Shown here: in pieces, positions 49,376-61,430 of the stretch
Numbering within the stretch: the first letter of the stretch is position 1
Layout of the letters: each line of letters begins with the position of its first letter
NCBI RefSeq assembly: GCF_905147045.1
Contig: NC_065890.1
Location: forward strand, 8,122,001-8,186,000
Length of the DNA stretch: 64,000 bases
Source of the DNA: Nymphalis io
Lineage: Eukaryota > Arthropoda > Insecta > Lepidoptera > Nymphalidae
Direction: 5' to 3'
Position numbers and translations under genes: made by a program
The notes under the pieces: generated by a model
Told to the model about the DNA's origin: nothing
Database searches by the model: none
Seen by the model: the letters and a program-made list of their open reading frames with translations, nothing else

Positions 49376-52300
49376 TCTGCTGTTTTTTTTATAATAAAAC
49401 TAAAACTAATATAATGAGAACGCTTTTGAGACTAAGTTTTTTCTTTGTCATAATGTATAATGTTACGGTACTTTTGTCAATCAAATCAAGTTAAATATTA
49501 ACATTTATGTTGAGTAAATTTATTTCAAGTTTTTTTTAAATTGCTTTATATTGTTTAAACGTTTGTTTTGTTTTATACAATACACAAACATTCTAATTAA
49601 TTACTTGTTTTTTTTTATTTATTTCATGAGACAGATATTTTTCTAGTTGCTATAAGTGTGCTCTTATAACTTCATCTAAATAGATAAAGTATTTATTTTA
49701 ATAATATTGAAAACGTGTGAACGTAGGACCGTTACAGTTTCCCTACATGGGTCAAGGTATGAGTGTTTACTGAACACTTGTAAATTGTTGAAGGTTGAAG
49801 TACCCTCCTCATTGTCCATTTTGGTTTTGTTTTCGATTACAAAATATTTTATTCTTCTAGTTTTATAGGGTTCGTGCGGTAATAATAAATAGGCTATTAT
49901 TAATGTATTTTATATCAAGTACTAAGTCTAAAAAAAATACAAATAATTAAATTTTCTATTTCCCGTCACTATAATATTTACATTTTATTTTAAGTTAGTT
50001 AATTTTAAGCATTTATTTAATTTCACCTGTTAGTACGTATGGGAAAAAAATTGTAAATAAATTTAAACAGATTCTATATAACCGATTGAGCATATATGCA
50101 TATCCTTCTTGCTGTTGGCAATACCGTCTACGATAGTAATTTTAATAAATACTTTTTAATTGCAATAACATAAATGTTAGTTTTAAAACAGTATTTAAAA
50201 AAATATTCCTATCCAAAACGAAATTCTGCAAATAATCTTTTTGTTTTAAAAGTTGAAAAGACAGTAACTAATGTTATATAGAAAACATATATGTGTTTAG
50301 AACGCAAACTTTATCGTACTTGATCCAGCTTGTATCCTTCAAAGCGTGTTTAGATGCGTCCGAACAGTATGGTAACAATAATTTCGTAGTCGTGACTAGT
50401 ACGTGAAGTAAAAGCACGTTATATAATTAGATCTAACACGCTCTAAGATAAAAAGAACACGCATCACAGCGTCAGCGTCGATCTCAGACTCTCAAGATGT
50501 AGGCTTTCACTCTGATTGTAATTTGATTGCAGTTATTTGCTCATCTTCCTAACCAGCAAAACGATACTTTTATACTTACACGCAAAGCTGCAATAGATTC
50601 ACAACATGTAATCATCATTTAAGAACTAATTTGTACCAATTGTTGTTGCCTTAACGTTTATTATATGTATACATTAACGTATACTAGTGAGAACTGCCTA
50701 AGATAACGGGCATTAGACAACGTATCCGTACAGCCGATGGTTAATAAATAAATACGCATTAATTTCAGGTCAACACCATTATGACAATATTCGTCGCTAT
50801 TTTAACATCTTAAATTACTTTCATAAGATGAATTCCATTCAGTTAATAAGCCAATAAAGTCGGAGTCCAACTTCCAGGCAATGTGCTGTAGTTGCCTCCG
50901 CTGCACTTCATAACGCATTGTTCACTAAGGAAAGGCAACTCGAGAGTCCTCAGAACCCGATTGGCATTCACAGTACACACCGCATAAAGTTCTCCCCTCG
51001 TCTGCGTTCGACTGTATATGAGTGGGTATTGCGAAAAATATGAGCTTAGTCAAGACTGCCAGTGAAGACTAAGTAATTGCTAGGAATGGGCACATATTTT
51101 TTATATCCAATAGGATTTGTTAATAAACAAATTACGTTTAAATGCAGCTAGTATTCATTTTATACAAATTACCATGCGATATTGTTTTGTGGAACCCTTA
51201 AAGTAAAAGTAAAGTATAAATTTTATAACAACTTAATGTTCTTTAAGAACAGAATATGAATTAGGTATTAGAAACGTATAAATGTACGATTCAAACACAA
51301 TTATATTAAAAAATTGAAAAAATAATATTACATTAAAAATACTTTATAAAAATGCTATACTTTATTTCAATGTCAACTGTAGTACAATTCATGAATAGCA
51401 AAACATGTTCTTCTTTGTGCCGGAATTTATTGCTATGAGAAAGTTGAATTACGAGAAAATGTTTGACAGCTCATTAAGATTTATTACAGCTCTGAGGGTA
51501 AGGTGCAATTGTTAGATTTTTCGCCCTTGGGGAAATATGTAGAGGGTAAACTATTACGATAATGGCGTGTCTGGACGTTGTTCTATCAAATTAACTTTAC
51601 AAAGAAAAATTGCTAATGCCAATTATGTTCACTGAATTGAAGACATATATATATAATAGAATATTTATAGATATTGAGACTAAAAATAAATTGAAAATAC
51701 ATGCATATTTGTCTAGTTGTGTGTTGTTCGTGGGAAGCCAAAACCTTTTTTATGATGTTCGCACATTGTGCTGATCCCAGATAAATGGAATAAGGAAAAA
51801 GAAATGATGATGAGGCGATTAGATGATTCATTACAATATATATAAATATAAAGTTAAAATATAATATCAAATTTTCTTTATACATCTAAAAATTATTAGA
51901 CAAAGAAAATACAAAAGTTTATATGACATTTAATCTTGACTTATTCGCAAATGAATCTTATACATATTTTTTTGGCGTAGAGGTCTTAGATAACGAAATA
52001 ACAGTTTTTTTATCAACGGTATTTACTAGAGTTAAAATGAGTACATTTAAAACTTAACGGTTCTTGATGTTCGTATCGTGCTTTGACTATTTAGACGATT
52101 TGTCCAAGGTAATTATTTACATTTCTGTTGGCGAAAGCCGATGAGAACTTGACATAGATTGTGGTCGTCAAACGATAAGCAAATCATTAGGAAATAAGGG
52201 TAATTTTGATTTAGCTTATTCCTAAACATTTGTTTTAATTAGTTTTATCATTCATTAGAGATAGTTTTGGAGATATTTTTTTGGTAAACATTCGTAATAA

Positions 52301-52551
52301 CAATTGACCCTGAAAAACATATTAAGAACCTTAATATATCTGTTTAATATCAGCTTATCGTTGTTATTATTTAAGATAATTATTCATTTTTATTTACTAA
52401 TGTACCAATTCGAAGAAGAAATTCTTAGAATTATTTCGTTACGACATTTATTTAGTGTGATTGTCATCAAATTTTAGAGATACATAACGCAAAATAGAAA
52501 AATAATTAGGACGTCTTACAGGGTAACTGTGTTCAACATTTACTTATTTAT

Positions 52552-53030
52552 GACTGCCTCGTTGGTCTAGTGGCTAGATGTACCCTTTGAGGAGAGCTCC
52601 GCCGAGCCACGAGCGGAGCAAAGCACGGGAGAGGCCGCGGATGCGTTATATCAACACGATCCCGCAGCCTCTCCGATCCGTGCCGAGGACGGCCATCGCA
52701 GTGGTTTTAGTGGGTAAGAATCCCACATAACCCAGTTACCCCCCTCCTCATGGGAGCTGAGTACCTTTCTGAAGGTTTCCACTGCGTGAAAAAAAAATTG
52801 GCTAGTTGAAAGTCCGCAGACCCAAAGGTCCTCAGTTCTCAGTAGCAGCTAGGCGTCTGCAAGTTTGAAGTGTATCCACTCCGTGCCTCGGAAAGCACGT
52901 AAAGTCGTTGGTCCTGCGCCTGAACTCTTTCCGGTTGTTTATTATGAGAGCTAGGAATAAGAGAGTACACCTGTGTTTGCGCACACACCTGTGGACTATA
53001 ATATCTTCTGCTTAGTGGGCTAATCTAAGT
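52552..53030 (+). mobile_element. tRNA-derived SINE family A interrupted by another insertion
   Basis: The head TGACTGCCTCGTTGGTCTAG is followed after 5 bases by a foreign 221-base block, then by the SINE body (CCGCAGACCCAAAGGTCC ... GCACACACCTGTGGACTATA). The B-box part is also deleted, so the copy is dead. Confidence 0.85.
52578..52798 (+). mobile_element. 5'-truncated LINE 3' end nested in the SINE
   Basis: A GC-rich block ending GGTTTCCACTGCGTGAAAAA is flanked by TGGCTAG at 52571-52577 and 52799-52805, a target duplication. The A-run of nine before the right repeat marks retroposition. Phrases such as GGGTAAGAATCCCACATAAC recall R1/Jockey-type 3' ends. Confidence 0.8.
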
Positions 53031-53604
53031 TAAAACACTAAATGACATTTTGATTATATATTCACATCACACACATATTATATCACAAAGGTACTGCAAG
53101 TAATACTTACAAATGCAAATTAAACATCAATTTCAGCTATCAGTGTTTTGGTACAAACGATTAATTCCCATTTACGAATTGAGTAAATCTCAATATTATT
53201 TTCCGTGAATAAACAGAATTTATTCCAAATAATGGAACAGAACACATTGCCCCGTTCTGTTTTGCAGCTTTGAAAGTTTAATTGGTATAAGTGAAACTAT
53301 GACGTCACTATATAACTATATATATGTTATTTCTAACAAGCAAACATGGTTGACAGTTATTTGATTTAGAACATGGAACCTGAATAGTTGTAGTTTGTCA
53401 GTTTGTATTCTACTAGAGCTTGTGTTTGCTATAAATTGGACAATTATAATACAATAGACTTGGACTTATGTAAGGTATAATTACATAATTCATGTCTAAT
53501 ATAGTTAAATAATAACATAAATAATATCCATTCATACATTAATTAGTATTTGTTGCATTGATAAATAATGAATTTTATATAATATATAAATTGGTACACT
53601 CATA

Positions 53605-53772
53605 CCCTCCTACTAATACTATAAACGCGAAAGTTCATGAAAATGGATAGATCTTTTTACTCTTTTACGATAACACTAATAAACAGATTTGAATGAAGTT
53701 TATAATAGAGGTAGCCTACCACCTGCCAACTCCCGTCACACGGCAGAGTAGCTGCGGGCGGAAGCTAATATT
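53605..53772 (-). repeat. Common lepidopteran repeat fragment (orientation inferred)
   Basis: TACTAATACTATAAACGCGA at the left is the complement of the tail type found at 54878-55080. The right end GCGGGCGGAAGCTAAT is the matching other side. Probably a LINE or Helitron remnant; class uncertain. Confidence 0.55.
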
Positions 53773-54189
53773 TCATAAAAATATTAAATTTGACACTTTA
53801 TACAATTTAACTTTAAAAAGTATTTTTTTAATTGTTTCGAAATGAATACGAGCAATGTATTACATCATTTAAGTAATAATTCAACTTTCTTGCACATTTA
53901 CATTTAATTTTTTTCCTTGTTTTTCTTCTTTTTTTCCCTTTTCTACACGTAAGGTTTGCGTTTCTAATTGGAGACTTTCGAACCCATAACATGAAAATAA
54001 ATATGAACATATTATTTATTCCATCATAAATATAAGGACAATATATTAGTCAAATTAAAGTATAATTTTCAGCTGACGAGTCAGCTTAATTTTGATAAAA
54101 CTTAATCTGAGCAAAGCACTAATTTGTAATTTAAAAAAGTTTTTTTAAAATATTTTCGAGTGATCGTAATGACTTTCACTTACTCTTGC

Positions 54190-54239
54190 TATATTTTAAT
54201 TATATGTTAATTTTACTATTAACATATAATTAAAATATA
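54190..54239. repeat. Perfect 22-bp inverted repeat with 6-base loop
   Basis: TATATTTTAATTATATGTTA and two more bases (54190-54211) are exactly complementary to 54218-54239. AT-only arms could form a cruciform or a MITE core. No target duplication seen. Confidence 0.7.
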
Positions 54240-54877
54240 TCCTAACCGTTATAATAATAATAATTTAATTTGATCTTGAAATTGTAGGCGCATCTTTTTT
54301 TCTTGCCTTATCCCTAATGTACTAATATTACATTCAGTATACATTTTGAAATTCTCGTCGATATTGATTGATAGGTCTTTATAAACTAACTATAAAGTGT
54401 TAATTGACTTTTTAAACGTATCTATTTATGTGTCAGCGGTATGTTATTTGACTGTTCATTTTCTCTTATCCAGTAAGCGTTATGCCGTGTCATCACACCG
54501 CTCAAATTTGAGTCGGATTGAATTCGTAGTGGGGTCATTTATAGTTTAGTCCCACTATAGAACGAATGAGATAGTTTTAAAATAATACGAGAGCGCGCAT
54601 ATAATCGTGTTTAATAGCCGATCTAGCGATGCGATGTTATGTGAACTGTGTTCGTTCGTACTGCGTTTAGAAAGAGATGCACGTGTTGATCGGATACTGA
54701 CGGTGCAGCTTTTGATATCATAATTAAGGCCGAAACGAAGGCGGGGATTATGTTTATTTTTTGACTCTATATGAGAGAAGAATTTAACGGCGCGTTATTA
54801 TAGTGATTTATTTAGCACTGTTATAAATATATTGGTTTATAATTTAGTTATTACTTTTACGTTTATTAAATATTGGT

Positions 54878-55080
54878 TTTCGAATGCGGCTTCGCCTGCG
54901 TGTTAGGTAGAAGAAGCGCCGGTGTTGGTTATAAAAAGTAAGTAAGGTAGTCTATGACCATCCTTGGGGTAAAAGCTTTAAAATATAACAAATTTTATCA
55001 AAATCGGTTCAGTGGTTTACCCGCGAAAGCGTAACAGACAGACAGTCAGACAGATTTACTTTCGCATTTATAATATATGT
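54878..55080 (+). repeat. Common lepidopteran repeat fragment, tail type CGCATTTATAATAT
   Basis: It contains AAAATCGGTTCAGTGGTTTA and CAGACAGACAGTCAGACAG, then TTTCGCATTTATAATATATG. It is the same superfamily as 53605-53772 but inverted relative to it. Confidence 0.55.
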
Positions 55081-57336
55081 AAAGGTTTATTATATTCGAT
55101 TTTAATTTCTTTATTATGTGTACAATAGTATCAAATATTAAAAATTAGCGAGTCCACTAAAACTTGCATACTATTTTCAACTATCGCAGTAAGAAATGAT
55201 TTCTTAAAAATAACTTCGCAAAGTGGCAGGCGGATGCACGTGTGCGACAATCCAGCTCCCTTGCTCTGTCGGGTTTTTATTGCATGCCGACAATTACGCA
55301 GAGCGCTCGAAATGCGTTCATCTCATTCATAAAAAGAACCTTAACAGACTCCTTTTGTTTTAATATTTTGATATGGCTCCATCATAATCATATCTGAGAC
55401 CAAATGAAATCGAAATCGAAATGCCGCGATCGCTATCATTCATAGAATTGTGTCTAGTAACGGATATCTGTTGTTCTTTTATGGGCTCTCCCTTTTAGAG
55501 CTTTGTCGAAATATTTACGCCCCACATTGAACGTGAAATTTCAAACAATGAGAACGTTCGGTTTGGTTCGGCCGAGTGAGCGCATATGCGCGCCACACGT
55601 GCGCTCCGCACAGATTGAAAGAATTGAATAAATAGTTCGGTCACGGGTATGTTTTCTTATGATTATCACGCCATTCGTTTACATAGTTTTATTCATATGT
55701 TTCCTAAATTGAATACTTGCAACTTTTTAAATTATAGAGTTACTGTCTTATTGATTCAAAGAGAAAATAAATAAAATATTTTTGCATGATATTGTTGAGT
55801 TTTAACATATTAAATAGTTTTTTGAATATATATAATTGTTGGCTTCGTATTAATACTCAAATATACGCAATAATAAAATATTGAATTGTGTAAATGTCTA
55901 AATATAACGTATATTACGGAGTTACACGCTCATGCTATTTCAATACAACTTCAATATTGGTTTTTGTAATTGGAATTTTAAATGACTTCGAAGCGACACG
56001 GGAACGAGATCACATTTGAATATATTATAGGAACACATCTTACACAAAGTTTATTTGAATATTAAATCTACGAGTTTTTAAATTTATATTTACATTGTTT
56101 GAAAATAGAACACAGTACATTCTTTGTGAATATTACCAGACTTAAAAAAATGCATTAGATTTAAAATTCAATTTTTTTTGTCAACTATTTTTGAGTACTC
56201 GGTGAATTAAATAATCTACTATGTCACGGAGAATAAATTTAAGATTAAACATTACATTATATACACTTTCACCGACTAAGGATTTCGCTTAAATGAGTAA
56301 GCTGTTCAACCAAAAACCAAAGATGGTTAAAACGAAATCGACTGGAACTGTGACTGCAACCCAATTTAATTTTAGAAATAAAAGATTAATTTATTTTTGT
56401 TTCCAATAATTGATTAATTTGATGTAAACATCTTGTAAATATTATTAAATTCTTAATATAGTACATATTACCTTCTACTTTAAATTCTTAAAATAATATA
56501 GCACATACTATCTAAAAAAAAGTTTATTTAGTTCAGTCCCTAATGTAAATAATATGTTTCTGTAAATAAATCATTTTATTGGTATAGCAACGTTAGAAAC
56601 AATGTTTTTAAAACGATACAGAAGCTTACAAAGACGCGTTAGAAGGCAAGTGCGGGGTCACGAATCGATCGAGACAGTCGACCCGCACTGTCTGTAATAT
56701 GATACTCAATGTAACATGTCGTGAAACTGAACGGATGTTTCTTTAGATTTACACATAACGAGAGTATATTTACAATACCGCGAACTGCAAGATACAAATT
56801 AGTTTTAACAAGGCGGAGACCTATGCGCATATGCGGGTACAATCATACGCATAAGTTGATGTATACAAAAAGTATCAAAGCAATGCACGCGTATGCATAT
56901 GAATAGCAAATAATCCGATTAAAACAAAGTGAAAAAAATGTATATAATACAAAAATAGTGATGGCACTATAAACCCGAGTTATAGCAAATGTATTAAGTC
57001 GTATTGTCCGAGTCGATACTATTACGTAGTTTACCAAAACAACGAGGTTGTTCACCTACCTTGCCAATGTAATGCTTGCAATATAATGTTCCATTTTTTT
57101 TCTTGTAAAACATATATTTTAATATATATAAATGTGTATTTTAATTTGCAATCTACGTATAAAAGACAACTTGGTGATTGACTGACTGTTTATGAAAAGC
57201 TTAAACAATAACACATAAAGAGTTGAAATTAGGAGACCTTCGTTTCGTAATGTCGAAATTTTGATTTGATCAATGCAATCTTTAATAAGAACATCTACCG
57301 ATTAAAGTTTCATTCTTTTCGGGGCAACAGGGCATC

Positions 57337-57338
57337 TT

Positions 57339-57414
<76 letters not shown>

Positions 57415-57425
57415 AATATATATAT
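57337..57425. repeat. (TA)n microsatellite
   Basis: About 85 bases of TA dinucleotides broken only by occasional AAA steps. It is likely to be polymorphic and prone to assembly error. Confidence 0.9.
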
Positions 57426-57733
57426 GTTTGATGTTCGATAAATTTAGTTTACTGAAAATGCGCTAATATGTATATAAATATATATATTGGAATTAACGGT
57501 ATTATGAAAATTTAACCAATAATAGTTTCCAATATTATAATAATATTTCAATGTTAATTTCCAATATTATAAATTATTTAAGCAAAAGAATAAACTACTG
57601 AGTTCCTTGCCGGTTGCTTTCGGTACAATCTACATGACGATTGAAAAGAGCTTGTAGTGCAAGTTCTGATATAGAAGTAATGTTTTAAATATTTTAAAAC
57701 AATAAAGCATGTTATTTTCTATACTATCTCTAC

Positions 57734-57964
57734 ATGCTAGCGTTACGGTCACCAGTGCAGAGTAAGCGGAAGGATGCGAGCGACTCAATTACGACGCTGC
57801 CCAGCGGAGTGGTCACATGGAAAACAAGCCGGTCGATATTATCGTACCGGCAGTTGGAAGAGATAAATCAATGGGCTTACATCAGAAAATATTATTTAAG
57901 CGAATCCATTAAAATAAAAAAATCCCTCGAGAATAAATTCTATGAAGCGAAATGTTACATTTAA
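57734..57964 (+). other. Unassigned 76-codon open frame in the CadN intron
   Basis: The frame MLALRSPVQSKRKDASD... has balanced composition for its first half (GCGAGCGACTCAATTACGAC) and AT-rich composition for the rest. A CAG precedes its complex part. I do not recognise it. It may be an exon of something nested, or chance. Confidence 0.15.
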
Positions 57965-59737
57965 AAGCTATAAATATACCAAAAATGTATATACGTGATG
58001 AATAGATGCGAGTTTGCAATAGACATGCTGATTGGCTCTATCTTATGCATGAAGTTGACCTACTGTAGAACGAGTTTTGCTTTTAAAAATCCCCTTTAAA
58101 TCACCGCACGCACAGTTTCCTGTGTCATTTAACTTTGCGTGCCGCATGCGGTTCCTAATGGATTTAGTTCTCGGAAGCTATTGACCGATTATAATGCGGT
58201 AATACAAATAGGTGTACTAGAAAAAATACAAGTTTGTACTTCTCCTATTTAATTTTATTACTTTCGTGTCGTGTTAAAGATAGGTTATCTAGGCGGGTTT
58301 GTGTATAACATTTTCACTAAGATACCATCATGTTGTTCCCACAATAGCGGGATCGTGACCGCTCTGATGATCAGGAGCAAAGATAGCACTTAAGTTCTCC
58401 ATCCGCCAATCACTAGGATCAAGACTGAGTCGTGAGGAAATTAGTTTTTACAGAGCGTGCCCGTCCTACTTTACTTTTGTTCGAGTGTATTCTAGCTTCT
58501 TTCGTAACAAACGTTTATTCTGACAAATGCTGGGGTTGTTAGCTCATTTAATCTGAGAGCCTTCAAATGATTAATATATTAAACGCTTAGTTTTTACATT
58601 GAGAGTTTAGTTCCCTGTTTGTTATGTTATATTATTAATAAATCTATTTTTAAATTTAATATTTCAGCCGGTTTTATTTAATTAAGGTTAAGTATTTAAA
58701 GCGAAGTTCAGGGTTAAAGCGTTATAAAAGCATTTATTAAATAAAAGATTAAATATCATGGCGTTAATGTAGGTCGACCGCTAAGCTCGACTCCAGGCAG
58801 TAACAAGTTGATGCTATCAGCCCTGCGAGGTGTGAAGAGCGGAGATACAAAGGCGGTTAGTGCAGGCCGAATCTGAACTCGAATCATCTAACAAAAGAAC
58901 AATTTTGACACGAGTGTGTAAAATATCCAATGTTGTTCCTTCATTATTACCATGATGATTGATTATTACAGGATGTTTTTAAGTCTCGCATAAAAATAAT
59001 ACTGTAACGTAGATTGTGATGCTGTCTGGTATTAAATTTGCAGGCACATAAAAATAACATCAAAAGTAATCAAAGATAAGATACACTAAAGGCACAAACA
59101 ACGCGTCTGGAGATACAGATATTTAAGAAAAAATAAGTATAAATAAATTTATACACGAAATATCATTGTAAGTAAATATAGATTTTTCAACAAAATCATT
59201 TTTTACTCGCTTAAAATATCAGTTACTTTTTTTGAACAGACGGACAATGTTATAGAACATTATATCGTCATGATTTTCAATTATAATGATAACATAATAA
59301 TTTAAAAAGTATATGAACTGTTTATATTTGTCCTGCTCGCACATCGTGTTATAAAATCAGATCAGGAAGATGTAATTGATAATAATATAACGATAGAATT
59401 AAATAATCACGAACAGGAACTGTCACACTTGTGTTTATTTCGTAATAGATTGATGAACTGATAACATCTATCATCTTCTTAATGTTTACAAATACGTGTC
59501 AGTTGTGTCAAATCGGTAGTTGTGTCAATTCTGTTTCTCAGAAATGATTTTAACAAAATATCAATAAAATTAAACATATCTATATTACTACAATGCATTT
59601 CGATAGCTTAGTTAAAATGATTACTACGAAATCTATTTATAAATATAATAATAGAGACTGTAAGGTATTTTTATATAAGAAATTATAATTTGGTTTGGGT
59701 AGTGAGGCAAGTGGATGTAGGTATTAACTACCGTAAC

Positions 59738-59804
59738 CGTAACGGTAACAGCCTGTGAATGTCCCACTGCTGGGCTAAAGGCCTCCTCTCCTCTTTTTGA
59801 GGAG
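59738..59804 (-). mobile_element. Truncated SINE family B with 12-bp target duplication
   Basis: It matches the first ~60 bases of the element at 5865-6171 (GCCTGTGAATGTCCCACTGC ... TTTTTGAGGAGA). The repeat AACTACCGTAAC at 59726-59737 and 59805-59816 flanks it exactly, showing a 5'-truncated insertion rather than later loss. Confidence 0.85.
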
Positions 59805-60229
59805 AACTACCGTAACTAACTACCGTAGTTATTAAATTAAAATAAATGCTATTATTAAAATTTTAATAAAGAAAAACGAAAGTAAACGAGCTTACCTTAC
59901 CTTATTTTTTTAAGAAATCTCGTTTATGTTTAGAGAAAAATAATTAAAATTTATCATTCCTTGGTTATACCAACCTTGCTATTTTTAATAGTCAAATGAA
60001 TTAAAACAAAGATAAATATAGTATTATAAATATATTAATTTATTATTATGAAAAAAATGTAACGTTTTCATTCTATGTACTTAGAATTTTATTTTGTGCA
60101 ATGTTTTTTTCTAGTGTTTATTTGAAGATGAGAAATGCATCGGACTGTGTATCTAATCTTTAAACAAAACCATTCGTGAGCACACTGTTCACGGTAAACA
60201 CATATGGAAAAAATCCATTGGGATAAACA

Positions 60230-60350
60230 GAATACCAGGGGATTCGTGTCAACGGCCGCGCATTCGTACCCCGCACCCCACACCCTCCGCCCGCACCGCC
60301 GGGGGGACGGCTAAAGGGTGGCCTCGCTACTACGCTACGGTATTACTCTT
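60230..60350. promoter_or_regulatory. GC-rich CpG patch in the CadN intron
   Basis: CGGCCGCGCATTCGTACCCC, CCGCCCGCACCGCCGGGG and nearby sequence form the most GC-rich patch of the intron. It could be an alternative CadN promoter, an enhancer or an inserted fragment. No exon signals recognised. Confidence 0.3.
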
Positions 60351-61327
60351 ACGACGAGATATTAAGATCTGAAAGACGTACACACAGACTATAAAATGCT
60401 TTATCAGCTTTGATGACTTTATTTCGTTGATTTATTGTTTTTTTAGCGTTTCAAATTTTATTTATCGCTCGTTCCCTAATAACTTCATCGTTAATTTGTT
60501 TGGAGTTTTCAAAGTTTTATATAAGTTACTAATGATCGTGTAGAATGCTGGGAACAAAAGGCGAACAATGTGTTTTACTAACTGCACGATATATTTTTTT
60601 ATATTTTCTCGTCATAGAAGGAAAAAAATATTGTTGACGATTTATATTTTATTTATTATATATGATTTTGGTTTTCGATTAAAAAGAATATAACAACTAA
60701 CATTAAAATTAAACCTTTACATTGCTTAGCTGCCTAGGAACGTTAGAATTTATTACATATTATGATTTCAAGACGTCTATCACCATATAAATGATCCAAT
60801 AACATTTAATATGCCAACGTGATTATATTATATATAATATGGTTAGTTAGATGTATGAAGAGTATAAAAGTTTAAATAAGTCCGACACGTGATCCTCAGT
60901 CCTTGGAAGTTATTAGACAAATGAAGCAGTTGTTTCTATGTATCAAGCAAGTGTTCATATAAATTATTGTTATAGTAAAGTTACATTCAAACAGCATACT
61001 CACAACACATATGATAGTAATTATTGCTTGTACACTTTATTCCTATATGGCGTACTGTCTATTGCAGAGATGCGAGTGGTTAAGTTGAATTTCTATTGGT
61101 TTATCACTTATCGAGACGGCAGCCTTTCATCTCTGCGTTCGAGGTTTAGGTTACTTTAATAGATCTTTATTCAAGTGCCAGTTATGACCATGAGTCGATC
61201 TTATGGTTAGTTTATAAACAAAGAAATTATGAATACAACAAATAAGTTTATTTTTTTACAATTAATAGGTGTCAAATTGCAGGTAAATACTAGTTATTAA
61301 AAATCAAAGAAAATTTTTATTCATTTC

Positions 61328-61430
61328 GAGCTGCTTCGCACGGTTTTACACGCGTTAAACGTTCTCGCTCCGCCTCCGTGGGCCGTTGCGTGATGTTAAA
61401 GAAACCCCAAGGATTGGGCTTTGTAATGTT
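61328..61430. repeat. Common repeat fragment
   Basis: GAGCTGCTTCGCACGGTTTT ... GCTCCGCCTCCGTGGGCCG resembles the same repeat superfamily as 14733-14995. No ends defined. Confidence 0.45.

Noticed and set aside
53828..54010. Lys/Arg-rich 60-codon frame
   Set aside because: It comes from a T-rich run read on the minus strand; no known match.
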